This document shows, one piece after another, positions 51,469 through 60,005 of a stretch of DNA of 64,000 bases (the first letter of the stretch is position 1; every line of letters begins with the position of its first letter). Made by a program: the position numbers and the translations under genes. The notes under the pieces were generated by a model. It had not been told where the DNA came from. It made no database searches and saw only the letters and a list, made by a program, of their open reading frames with translations. Source of the stretch: Danxiaibacter flavus (GTDB taxonomy: Bacteria > Bacteroidota > Bacteroidia > Chitinophagales > Chitinophagaceae); NCBI RefSeq assembly GCF_041060425.1, contig NZ_JAULBC010000002.1, forward strand, positions 186,001-250,000, read 5' to 3'.

Positions 51469-52674
51469 ATGACTGTGTTTGAAAATAACATATTAAAATC
51501 GCTGACGGGTAAATCTTCGTTTGACCAGGTGTCCGTTCAGGAGCTGGAATCTATCATCCATAAATATCCGGCTTTTTCAACGGCACAATTGTTACTGGCC
51601 AAAAAACTCAGGCAGATTGCGCCTAAAGAAGACGCCGCTATCCATCAAACGCAGAAAACAGCTTTATTTTTTACCAATACGTTTTGGCTACATCATCTTT
51701 TGCAGGATTCCACTCACAAAATAACCGGCCCTTTCAATAATAAAATCACCAGCGAAGAGACAGTTTTCGTTGAGCCGGAATCAGACTCTATTGAAAACGA
51801 AGAACTGGTAACTGTTAATGAAAATGAGCAGCAACTTTCAGTTGAAGAGGAAGAATTAGCTGAAATAGAAGCAGAAACGCGGGAAGAAATTCCTGCAGAT
51901 TCAGTAATAGAACCAATTCAGGACATTAACCATGCTGAAGAGGCGGAAATTGCAAATGTTCAAAATGTAGCTGGCAATGACACTTCGGATGTTGTAATAT
52001 CTCAACAGGAAGAAGTTGAAGAGAAGATTGCCGGATTTGAAGCGCCGCAGGAAGCGCACAATTTATCAGCAGCCGCAATTAGCGAAACAAAAGAATTATT
52101 GCTGGCCGCAGAAAAGGAACCGGAAACATTTGCTATTGATAAGTCTCACTTTACAAAAGATCTTATTTCTACAGACGAATTTGTTGAAGAAGAGGAGGAA
52201 CTGGAAGATGATGAGCCATTACAAGACATGACTCCGGAGCTTTCTAAAGTACTGACCGCCCAAATGGCTGAGTTCAGTAAGCCGATAGATGACACTACGC
52301 GGTTACCGATTGAATCTGAACCATATCACACAATAGATTATTTTGATTCCCAGGGAATTAAACTGGATGCTAACAAGCCGCAGGATACCGTTGACAAAAA
52401 AGTAAGGAAATTTACCGACTGGCTAAAAAACATGAAAAGGCACAACATTCAGCCGAATGACCTCGGTACAGATCCGGAAATGGAGCATGCAATTCAACAG
52501 ATTGCCGAGACATCCAACGAATCCAGGGAAATCCTCACCGAAACAATGGCAGAAGTTTATATTAAACAGGGAAAAATACTTAGTGCCATCAATCTTTATA
52601 AAAAATTAAGTTTTTTGAATCCGGATAAAACAACTTATTTTGCGGCAAAAATCAAGCAAATAAAAGATTTATAA
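51469..52674 (+). CDS. Acidic TPR-like protein of the secG block
   Basis: A 401-residue protein without signal peptide. The N-terminal helical region (~1-80) has QELESIIHKYPAFSTAQLLLAKKLRQ. A long, low-complexity Glu-rich middle follows (~95-260; EEEELAEIEAETREE, EEEEELEDDE). The C-terminal TPR-like helices are ETMAEVYIKQGKILSAINLYKKLSFLNP. This protein is conserved in position between lptE and secG in related Bacteroidota. Function unknown; possibly a scaffold. Confidence 0.75.
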   Translation: MTVFENNILKSLTGKSSFDQVSVQELESIIHKYPAFSTAQLLLAKKLRQIAPKEDAAIHQTQKTALFFTNTFWLHHLLQDSTHKITGPFNNKITSEETVFVEPESDSIENEELVTVNENEQQLSVEEEELAEIEAETREEIPADSVIEPIQDINHAEEAEIANVQNVAGNDTSDVVISQQEEVEEKIAGFEAPQEAHNLSAAAISETKELLLAAEKEPETFAIDKSHFTKDLISTDEFVEEEEELEDDEPLQDMTPELSKVLTAQMAEFSKPIDDTTRLPIESEPYHTIDYFDSQGIKLDANKPQDTVDKKVRKFTDWLKNMKRHNIQPNDLGTDPEMEHAIQQIAETSNESREILTETMAEVYIKQGKILSAINLYKKLSFLNPDKTTYFAAKIKQIKDL

Positions 52675-52677
52675 TTT

Positions 52678-53034
52678 ATGACAGTTTTATTTTTCATCCT
52701 TATTTTATTAGCGGCTGGCATATTGGGATTCCTGGTATTGATCCAAAATCCAAAAGGTGGTGGTTTAGCCGGAAACATAGCTGGTTTTAGCAACCAGTTT
52801 ATGGGAGTTAAACAAACAACCGACGTATTGGAAAAAGGTACCTGGTTATTCTCAGGCATTATAGCTTTATTGTGCTTGTTTTCTATTTTGTTTTTCAAAG
52901 GTGGTGCAACACAGCAATCTCCTGACATTATGCAGAAGATCAATACAAATGTGCCTGCGCAGACAGCACCTGCAACGCAACAGACAGCTCCTGCTACTGC
53001 ACCTCAAACAGCTCCTGATTCAGGTAAACACTAA
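52678..53034 (+). CDS. secG: Preprotein translocase subunit SecG
   Basis: A 118-residue inner-membrane protein with two TM helices (~3-21 and ~56-74) and the SecG motif QNPKGGGLAG, where GGGL/GFSNQF corresponds to the conserved inter-helix loop. A Gln/Thr/Pro-Ala-rich tail of ~35 residues follows, as in other Bacteroidota SecG. It follows the TPR gene by 3 bp and ends the block with a strong terminator. Confidence 0.93.
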   Translation: MTVLFFILILLAAGILGFLVLIQNPKGGGLAGNIAGFSNQFMGVKQTTDVLEKGTWLFSGIIALLCLFSILFFKGGATQQSPDIMQKINTNVPAQTAPATQQTAPATAPQTAPDSGKH

Positions 53035-53055
53035 TTTTACCCAGATATAATTTGA

Positions 53056-53080
53056 CCCTGCCTGGTAAATACAGGCAGGG
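53056..53080 (+). terminator. Terminator of the miaB-secG block
   Basis: CCCTGCCTG and CAGGCAGGG form a 9-bp stem followed by TTTTATATTTT, 22 bp after the secG stop. Confidence 0.9.
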
Positions 53081-53254
53081 TTTTATATTTTACGATACTG
53101 TTACAGCTAATGTATATTGCAGTCATACTGAATTATCTGACTCAAAATCTGTTAGCCAACAAAGTTGACCGAAACCCGAACCATTGAGAAAACGAGGTTA
53201 AGAACAAGAGGACAAACAAGCGGGTATATCCGGTAACTTTTAAAAATCATTTGG

Positions 53255-54286
53255 ATGAAAAAGACAATCAGATATATCTTAATCGCACTGGTAGTGCTTG
53301 GGGCTTTGTTCGCATGGATGATATTGGGCTCCGCAACCACATTCTCCGAAAAATCAAAATACATCTATATAAAAGATGGCGCTGATGCCAAAAGCCAGGT
53401 ACTGCAACAACTTGAAGAAAAGAACATTGTCAGAAACAGATGGTTGTTCTCCATTATGGCTAACCGGCTTCAGGTATGGGATAAATTAAAGCCCGGCAGG
53501 TTTGAGATCAAAAAATCACAAAGCCTGCTGAATATCGTAAGAACATTCCGCAATAACACGCAGTCACCGGTTAAGCTCGTCATCAATAAACTTAGAACAC
53601 AGGAAGAGCTGGCTAAAATAATTGGCAAAAATTTCTCCGCTGATTCAGCAGATGTAATGCGGTTCATCAGTAACAACGATTCTCTCAAAAACCTCGGGGT
53701 TGACACAAACACACTGATGACAATCATTATTCCGGATACGTATAACTTCAACTGGAATACTTCCGTCCGTAGAATACTCCAACGTCTCCAATCAGAAAAA
53801 GATAATTTCTGGGATAAGAATAACAGGCTGCAAAAAGCGCAAAATTTACATCTTAGTCCGGAGCAGGTTTACATCATTGCATCCATTGTTGAAGAAGAAA
53901 CGAATATGAATGAGGAGAAAGGAAAGATCGCCAGTGTTTATATTAACCGTTATAATAAAGGGATGATGCTGGGCGCAGATCCCACCATCAAATTCGCGTT
54001 GAAGGATTTTTCGCTGAAACGTTTGTATTATGGCCATCTGGACGTTAAATCACCATACAATACCTACCGCAACAAAGGATTGCCTCCGGGCCCGATCTGT
54101 ACGCCTTCACCGGTTACTATTGACGCCGTGCTTGATTCTCCGCAGACTGATTATCTTTTCTTTGTAGCGGAAAGTGATTTTAGCGGACGGCACCATTTTA
54201 GCAGCAACTACGCAGAACACGAGCAATATGCCAAATTATATCAGCAGGCGTTGAACGAAAGAATGAATAAACAGCAAAACAAATAA
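53255..54286 (+). CDS. mltG: Endolytic transglycosylase MltG
   Basis: A 343-residue inner-membrane-anchored lytic transglycosylase. One N-terminal TM helix (~5-26) is followed by a LysM-like region and the YceG domain with VYIIASIVEEETNMNEEKGKIASVYINR, which contains the catalytic Glu, then GADPTIKFAL and SPYNTYRNKGLPPGPICTPS. MltG is thought to release growing glycan strands. It is followed by yihY with 3 bp between stop and start. Confidence 0.94.
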   Translation: MKKTIRYILIALVVLGALFAWMILGSATTFSEKSKYIYIKDGADAKSQVLQQLEEKNIVRNRWLFSIMANRLQVWDKLKPGRFEIKKSQSLLNIVRTFRNNTQSPVKLVINKLRTQEELAKIIGKNFSADSADVMRFISNNDSLKNLGVDTNTLMTIIIPDTYNFNWNTSVRRILQRLQSEKDNFWDKNNRLQKAQNLHLSPEQVYIIASIVEEETNMNEEKGKIASVYINRYNKGMMLGADPTIKFALKDFSLKRLYYGHLDVKSPYNTYRNKGLPPGPICTPSPVTIDAVLDSPQTDYLFFVAESDFSGRHHFSSNYAEHEQYAKLYQQALNERMNKQQNK

Positions 54287-54289
54287 CCT

Positions 54290-55246
54290 TTGACCAAGCT
54301 AGAACGCATCCTCGTCAATACAAGACCCGTTACTTTTGCCATCAACAAGAGTAAGAAAATTACGCTGCCCGGATTTGAAGGGCTGCCTTTGTATGACGTT
54401 GCGCGATTCTTTTTCAGGCAGATCAAGAAGGTAGGATTGAACGAAAGAGCTGCCGGCATTTCATTCAATTTTGCAATGGCTATTCCCGCAGCTACCATCT
54501 TCTTATGCACGCTCGTTCCTTATATACCTATTTCGAAAGAATTTCTGAATGAGCTGTTCCGTTTTGTAAGAGATCTTACGCCCAACCAGGAAACGCGAAC
54601 TTTTGTCATCAATTTTATGGATGATTTTTTCAACAAACCAAAAACAGGTCTGTTGTCTATAGGTTTTGTGCTGGCGCTGTTTTATTCTTCCAATGCAATG
54701 ATGGGCGTGATCAGGACATTCGACAGATCACTATACGAGATTCATCGCACCAATTTTATCAAGAAAAGGTTAAGAGCTATAAGACTTACGCTCATAGTGA
54801 TATTTCTGCTCATCGGCACTGTACTTATATCTATGGGGCAGGGAGCTTTCTTTAAGTCTGTTCTGCATTGGTTGCATATCCGCCGCGCCAGCTCAGCCTG
54901 GTTTATTAAAACGCTGAACTGGGCCTTTATCATCGTCCTCTTTCTTTACTCTATTGGCTTTATTTATAAATATGCGCCCTCTGTTCAAAAAAGATGGCCT
55001 ATACTTACACCAGGTGCAGTGTTTGCTACAACGCTTATCATTCTTGCAACCTGGGGCTTTTCCTTTTGGGTGCAGAATTTCTCCAACTACAATAAATTTT
55101 ACGGATCGATAGGCACGGTGATGATCATTATGCTGCTAATCTTCATTAACTCTTTAATGATCCTCATCGGCTACGAGCTTAACATCAGCATCACCTATCT
55201 GAAGCAGGAACAGCAGATCAAACAGAGAATTCAAAATAGACCGTAA
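54290..55246 (+). CDS. YihY/BrkB-family membrane protein
   Basis: A 318-residue inner-membrane protein with six TM helices, recognised by AAGISFNFAMAIPAATIFLC, the central FDRSLYEIHRTNFIKKRLRA, and the C-terminal FSNYNKFYGSIGTVMIIMLLIFINSLMILIGYELN. The likely start is a TTG at 54290 because no ATG is placed well; translation may be coupled to mltG. Despite the older name, it is not an RNase; function is unknown. Its last codon and stop TAA are part of a GTAAGA repeat array. Confidence 0.87.
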   Translation: MTKLERILVNTRPVTFAINKSKKITLPGFEGLPLYDVARFFFRQIKKVGLNERAAGISFNFAMAIPAATIFLCTLVPYIPISKEFLNELFRFVRDLTPNQETRTFVINFMDDFFNKPKTGLLSIGFVLALFYSSNAMMGVIRTFDRSLYEIHRTNFIKKRLRAIRLTLIVIFLLIGTVLISMGQGAFFKSVLHWLHIRRASSAWFIKTLNWAFIIVLFLYSIGFIYKYAPSVQKRWPILTPGAVFATTLIILATWGFSFWVQNFSNYNKFYGSIGTVMIIMLLIFINSLMILIGYELNISITYLKQEQQIKQRIQNRP

Positions 55247-55297
55247 GACCGTAAGATAGTAAGATCGTAAGATCGTAAGACCGTAAGACATGTAAGA
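55239..55297 (+). repeat. GTAAGA word array containing the yihY stop codon
   Basis: Units GACCGTAA, GATAGTAA, GATCGTAA and GACATGTAA run in the direction of yihY transcription and end in GTAAGAGGG. The first TAA is the yihY stop codon (55244-55246). Confidence 0.85.
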
Positions 55298-55373
55298 GGG
55301 CTGTTTAGGCTCAGCACCGTTTTTTTCAGGAATCGCCATTCTTTACTATCTTGACGGATTTAATTTTTCTTAC

Positions 55374-55473
55374 NNNNNNNNNNNNNNNNNNNNNNNNNNN
55401 NNNNNNNNNNNNNNNNNNNNNNNNNNNNNNNNNNNNNNNNNNNNNNNNNNNNNNNNNNNNNNNNNNNNNNNNN
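55374..55473. other. Assembly gap (100 N)
   Basis: Exactly 100 N bases, the usual placeholder for a gap of unknown length. It abuts a perfect 9-bp tandem array, which is a likely reason for assembly failure. The true array may be longer. Confidence 0.98.
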
Positions 55474-55625
55474 CCGTCTTACCCGTCTTACCCGTCTTAC
55501 CCGTCTTACCCGTCTTACCCGTCTTACCCGTCTTACCCGTCTTACCCGTCTTACCCGTCTTACCCGTCTTACCCGTCTTACATGTCTTACATGTCTTACG
55601 GTCTTACTATCTTACTGTCTTACTA
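55474..55625 (-). repeat. Perfect 9-bp tandem array entering the sirtuin gene
   Basis: Twelve perfect copies of CCGTCTTAC (55474-55581), then two of ATGTCTTAC, then 8-bp variants. The array overlaps the 3' end of the sirtuin gene. On the minus strand its units GTAAGACGG match the GTAAGA word family. Confidence 0.95.
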
Positions 55626-56310
55626 TCTTCCTCAACATCTCTTTCAACTCTTCTATCCCTTCCGTTGCAGATTTTTCGATGGACGTAAGATTGTACAATG
55701 ATGATGTATAAGGGATTTTCTTGTCAAGAATGAATTTAGGAATTCGCCATGGTGCATAGTTAACCAGTCCTGCAGCAGGATAAACCACAAGAGACGTTCC
55801 TACAACAACAAACAGATCTGCACCGCGGGTTACCATCGCGGCTTCTTCTATCATTGGCACCGGTTCTTCAAACCAAACAATTGCCGGTCGCAATTGACGG
55901 CCATCAGCAGCCACATCCCCTATTTTGATGTCATCTCTTATATCGTAAGTCACACTTTCATCCAACTCACTTCTCATTTTAAAGATCTCTCCGTGCAGAT
56001 GCAATACTTTTTCGCTCCCGCCGCGCTCATGCAGGTCGTCAATATTTTGGGTAATTATATGTACATCAAAATCATTCTGCAGTTCCGCCAATCCCTTATG
56101 AGCAGCATTGGGGTTCGCTTTGGCCACTTCTCTCCTCCTGTAATTGTAAAACTCCAGCACCAGCTGAGGATTTTTGCGCCATGCCCCGGGCGTTGCAACA
56201 TCTTCAATATCATAGCCTTCCCATAATCCATCGCTATCTCTAAACGTTTTAAGCCCGCTTTCTGCGCTTATTCCTGCGCCGGTAAGCACTACCAGTTTCT
56301 TTTTTGACAT
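55612..56310 (-). CDS. Sirtuin NAD-dependent deacylase without cysteines
   Basis: A 232-residue cytosolic enzyme of the Sir2 family. The NAD site is LTGAGISAESGLKTFRDSDGLW, then TQNIDDLHERGG, and His106 in LHLHGE is catalytic. Tyr55 and Arg58 (FYNYRRR) match the Tyr/Arg pair of SIRT5 and CobB that recognises succinyl- or malonyl-lysine, so desuccinylase activity is likely. The protein has no Cys at all, so the usual four-Cys zinc site is absent. The last residues RKIVRQ and the stop come from the repeat array. Confidence 0.9.
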   Translation of the reverse strand: MSKKKLVVLTGAGISAESGLKTFRDSDGLWEGYDIEDVATPGAWRKNPQLVLEFYNYRRREVAKANPNAAHKGLAELQNDFDVHIITQNIDDLHERGGSEKVLHLHGEIFKMRSELDESVTYDIRDDIKIGDVAADGRQLRPAIVWFEEPVPMIEEAAMVTRGADLFVVVGTSLVVYPAAGLVNYAPWRIPKFILDKKIPYTSSLYNLTSIEKSATEGIEELKEMLRKIVRQ

Positions 56311-56569
56311 ATAGTAAAATTAGCATATTTGCGATAGATAGCAGTCACCTTAAAAGTGGCTAAGCCAGCTTAAACCTTGCTGCTCATTTTTTTCATTTTT
56401 CCAAACAAACTGTATATTGTGTTAATTTGACAATTTAAAAAGCTGGCGCGGCTTTTTATCTTTTTTTAATAAGACTGATTTTAATATAAGAATTTCATAA
56501 AATTGCCATTTGATATGCCTGTTTTGGAAGTCAATTTCGCAATTTTGTATATTCTTCCAACAAAGACAC

Positions 56570-58279
56570 ATGATGAGGACCTGGTTAATACAGCTTTCGC
56601 TTGTTTGCTTTATAGTCACAATAAGCTCTTCCGGATATTCACAGGCCGAACTCAAAGGCTGGCACCTGCTTGATCCTCAAAAAGATACTTTCTATGGCAT
56701 AAGTATTGACAAAACCTACGGCTTTTTAAAAGGCAAGACTTTTCAACCTATTATAGTTGGAGTAATAGATTCGGGTGTCGATACAACGCACGAAGATCTC
56801 AAAAATGTTCTGTGGCACAATACAAAAGAGATTCCCAACAATGGTATTGATGATGATGGCAATGGTTATGTAGACGATTATTACGGCTGGAATTTTCTTG
56901 GTAACAAAGAAGGCAGCAATCTTAAAAAAGATGTTGATGAAAGAACGCGTGTATACTATCGTTTCAAAAATAAATTCTCCGGAAAAAGCATAGATGAAGA
57001 TACACTTGGTGCTTACGAAAAACACCAGTACCAGCTTTGGCAACAAGCTGCAAAAGAAATTAACTCCAGCTCCGATGAACAGGTGGAAGTAATGCTTCTT
57101 GATGTTACGCTGAAAGCTTTGAAGAAGCATGACAAAGTGTTGCGTGATGAAATGAAGAAAGATGAATTCAGCTACAGGGATGTTGAAGATTTTGAAGCAT
57201 CCAACAACAAAGCACGCCAGGCAAAGATGGGTTATCTTACCTGCATGAAAATGCTTGGTTTTGAAGCTGATGAAAAAAACACAACCATTATTAGCGAGCT
57301 TTCTGATTATGTAGAAAACAAGAAAGAAGCCGCTGACGCAAAAACAAATGCACCACCCGATTACAGGGCGCAGATAATTGGAGACGATTATTTCAATATC
57401 AATGATAAATACTATGGCAACGCGGATGTAATGGGCCCAAGTCCTTTACATGGCACACACGTTTCAGGTATTATTGCAGCACAGCGCGACAATAATCTGG
57501 GCGCACAGGGTGTGGCTGATCATGTGAAAATAATGATGGTGAGAGCGATTCCCGATGGGGATGAATATGATAAAGATGTGGCACTGGCGATAAAATATGC
57601 AGTGGACAATGGTGCGAGGGTTATCAATATGAGTTTTGGTAAAAGCTTCTCGCCCGAGAAAAAATGGGTTGATGAAGCCATTCATTATGCTGAAACAAAA
57701 GACGTATTGATCGTACACGCTTCGGGTAATGAATCCACTAATATTGACGAGAAAACGAACTATCCCAACAACGAATTACTGGAGTTCAGAAGCAAAGCGT
57801 CCAATTTCATTAATGTTGGAGCCAGTGGCGATCCCAAAGTTGCAGACGGCAAAATAATTGCAGATTTTAGCAACTACGGCAAAAACAATGTTGATGTATT
57901 TGCACCAGGCGTTAAGATCTATTCCACTTTACCCGGCGGCCATGAATACGGCTTCTTAAAGGGAACAAGTATGGCCGCACCGGTTGTTACGGGTATTGCA
58001 GCTATTATAAGATCTTACTATCCTGACCTCACCGCAAAACAGGTAAAATACATTATTGAAAAATCAGCTATTCCTCTTTCTGATACTTCAACCCAATTAT
58101 TTATACCAGGAACCAAAGAAAAAGCCTGCATGGACGATCTGTGCCAGACCGGCGGGTTTGTAAATGCTTACGCAGCTATAAAGCTTGCCGCCGCATTGCA
58201 GGAACAAATTGACCTGGCAAAGAGGCCGATTGACAAACTACCCAAAACCACTATTAAGAACGCACGGGTAAAAGATTAA
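56570..58279 (+). CDS. Secreted S8 (subtilase) serine peptidase
   Basis: A 569-residue exported protease from the ATG at 56570; the longer frame would prepend 20 non-signal residues. The signal peptide ends SSGYSQ. The catalytic Asp67 is in GVIDSGVDTTH, His294 in HGTHVSG and Ser467 in GTSMAAPV, with the oxyanion Asn in ASGN. The 227-residue spacing between Asp and His is far larger than in subtilisin, owing to a Lys/Glu-rich helical insert. There is no I9 propeptide. It probably acts in the periplasm or outside. Confidence 0.92.
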   Translation: MMRTWLIQLSLVCFIVTISSSGYSQAELKGWHLLDPQKDTFYGISIDKTYGFLKGKTFQPIIVGVIDSGVDTTHEDLKNVLWHNTKEIPNNGIDDDGNGYVDDYYGWNFLGNKEGSNLKKDVDERTRVYYRFKNKFSGKSIDEDTLGAYEKHQYQLWQQAAKEINSSSDEQVEVMLLDVTLKALKKHDKVLRDEMKKDEFSYRDVEDFEASNNKARQAKMGYLTCMKMLGFEADEKNTTIISELSDYVENKKEAADAKTNAPPDYRAQIIGDDYFNINDKYYGNADVMGPSPLHGTHVSGIIAAQRDNNLGAQGVADHVKIMMVRAIPDGDEYDKDVALAIKYAVDNGARVINMSFGKSFSPEKKWVDEAIHYAETKDVLIVHASGNESTNIDEKTNYPNNELLEFRSKASNFINVGASGDPKVADGKIIADFSNYGKNNVDVFAPGVKIYSTLPGGHEYGFLKGTSMAAPVVTGIAAIIRSYYPDLTAKQVKYIIEKSAIPLSDTSTQLFIPGTKEKACMDDLCQTGGFVNAYAAIKLAAALQEQIDLAKRPIDKLPKTTIKNARVKD

Positions 58280-58312
58280 TGCTAACCAGCATAAAGACTA
58301 AAACTAATTTCC

Positions 58313-58822
58313 ATGGCAAGGCCAACAGCATCAGATCATGCTCCTTACTTTGATAAATATATCAGCAAAGTGAAAGGTGACACAATTCAGGAAGCTATAA
58401 AAAATCACGCGTCCGCAATGCTTGACTTTTATCTTAATCTTCCGGAAGACAGAGCCGATTACGCATATGCTGAAAATAAATGGACGCTGAAAGAAGTATT
58501 GCAACACATTATCGATGCTGAAAGAGTTTTCGGGTATCGGATATTGCGTATTGCAAGAAAAGATGCCACCCCGCTTGCATCTTTTGACGAGAATGCATTT
58601 GCCGCTAATTCAGGCGCGGACGGGAGAACATTTCAATCAATAAAAGATGAATTTGCCGCGGTAAGGCTGGCCACCGATCTTCTGCTCTCTTCTCTCACCG
58701 AAGACCAGCTTCAAAACCAGGGAACTGCAAGCAATAATCCTGCAACCGCAAATGCATTCGCATTCATTACTTACGGACATTTGTTACATCACAAGGAAAT
58801 CATTGAAGAGCGTTATTTGTAG
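58313..58822 (+). CDS. DinB-family metalloenzyme-like protein
   Basis: A 169-residue cytosolic four-helix-bundle protein of the DinB/YfiT type. Metal-binding histidines are likely in VLQHIIDAERVFGYR and TYGHLLHHKEIIEERYL. Family members are often thiol transferases or have unknown activity. It lies 33 bp after the protease gene and may be cotranscribed with it. Confidence 0.87.
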   Translation: MARPTASDHAPYFDKYISKVKGDTIQEAIKNHASAMLDFYLNLPEDRADYAYAENKWTLKEVLQHIIDAERVFGYRILRIARKDATPLASFDENAFAANSGADGRTFQSIKDEFAAVRLATDLLLSSLTEDQLQNQGTASNNPATANAFAFITYGHLLHHKEIIEERYL

Positions 58823-58903
58823 CATCTTTCACTGCACAATGTATTTTTTACATTATATATTTCATACAATGACACAAATCAGAATTTGTTTGTGACAATT
58901 GCT

Positions 58904-58911
58904 TATTTTTG
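58904..58911 (+). promoter_or_regulatory. -7 element (TATTTTTG) of pfkA
   Basis: TATTTTTG matches TAnnTTTG, and TTTG at 58885-58888 may be part of the -33 region, though the spacing is short. The leader would be about 80 nt. Confidence 0.45.
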
Positions 58912-58998
58912 GCACTCATTAAATGAAATTCAATAATTTTTAATGAATCTATATCCTTAATAAAAACTATTTAATGAGATAATTCGATTTCCAAAAAA

Positions 58999-59982
58999 AT
59001 GTCAAAGAAAGTAACTAAAATTGCCGTATTAACTTCAGGAGGAGATGCTCCTGGAATGAATGCCGCCATCAGAGCCGTAGTAAGAACAGGTATATATTAT
59101 GGATTGGAAGTATATGGAGTTGTAAGAGGCTATAATGGAATGATTGAAGATGATATCTTCAAAATGGATTCCCGCTCAGTAGCAAACATCATACAACGCG
59201 GAGGTACCATTTTAAAAACAGCAAGAAGTAAAGAGTTCATGAGTCCTGAAGGCCGTCAAAAGGCTTACGCTAATCTGATTAAGAGAGGCATTGACGGACT
59301 AGTGGTGGTTGGTGGCAACGGAAGTTTTACTGGCGCGCTGAAACTGCATGAGGAATTCGGACTCCCCTGTGTAGGGATACCCGGAACGATTGACAAAGAT
59401 TTATACGGAACTGATTTCACCATAGGCTTTGATACTGCAGTAAATACTGCGGTGGAAGCCATCGACAAAATCCGCGACACCGCAGACGCTCATGACAGAC
59501 TCTTCATTGTTGAAGTTATGGGTCGCGACGCAGGTTATATAGCACTACATAGCGGCATTGCCACCGGTGCTGAACATATTCTTATTCCTGAAGAAGACAC
59601 CAGCGTTGAAGAAGTTATTGCAGGTTTGTCGGAAAAAGAAAAAAGAAAAAAACTGGTTAACCTGATTGTGGTTGCAGAAGGACACAAATCCGGCGGCGCT
59701 AACCACATTGCAGAAATTGTAAAACAGCAATTACCCAATCTGGATACCAAAGTAACAATACTCGGACACCTTCAAAGAGGTGGTTCTCCAAGTTGTATTG
59801 ACAGGCTCATCGCAAGCCGCATGGGGTATCACGCTGTTGAAAGCTTATTGCAAGGTCGTCACAATGTAATGGTTGGAATTCTGGATAATGCCATGAAATA
59901 CACACCGCTCGAAATAGCTATCCGTGAAAAACAGAGATTTAGTGACGAATGGCTGAAAATTGTAAAAATCCTTGCGAGTTAA
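58999..59982 (+). CDS. pfkA: ATP-dependent 6-phosphofructokinase
   Basis: A 327-residue cytosolic glycolytic kinase that makes fructose 1,6-bisphosphate. The N-terminal GGDAPGMNAAIRAVVR, catalytic PGTIDKDLYGTDFTIGFDTA (Asp132) and VEVMGRDAGYIAL, and LGHLQRGGSPSCIDR are intact. The ATP/Mg loop is GGNGS, with Asn107 where E. coli has Asp103, while Gly104 is kept, which argues for ATP rather than pyrophosphate. It is 23 bp upstream of pyk in one transcript. Confidence 0.93.
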   Translation: MSKKVTKIAVLTSGGDAPGMNAAIRAVVRTGIYYGLEVYGVVRGYNGMIEDDIFKMDSRSVANIIQRGGTILKTARSKEFMSPEGRQKAYANLIKRGIDGLVVVGGNGSFTGALKLHEEFGLPCVGIPGTIDKDLYGTDFTIGFDTAVNTAVEAIDKIRDTADAHDRLFIVEVMGRDAGYIALHSGIATGAEHILIPEEDTSVEEVIAGLSEKEKRKKLVNLIVVAEGHKSGGANHIAEIVKQQLPNLDTKVTILGHLQRGGSPSCIDRLIASRMGYHAVESLLQGRHNVMVGILDNAMKYTPLEIAIREKQRFSDEWLKIVKILAS

Positions 59983-60005
59983 TCTTCTATTAAAGTAAAA
60001 AACTT

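Noticed and set aside
14299..55625. GTAAGA arrays as CRISPR arrays
   Set aside because: Units are only 8-9 bp with no spacers of regular length, and no cas gene is present.
55351..55701. ORF encoding a PSY-repeat peptide across the N gap
   Set aside because: It is an in-frame reading of the 9-bp tandem array and spans unknown bases; the opposite strand encodes the end of the sirtuin gene.
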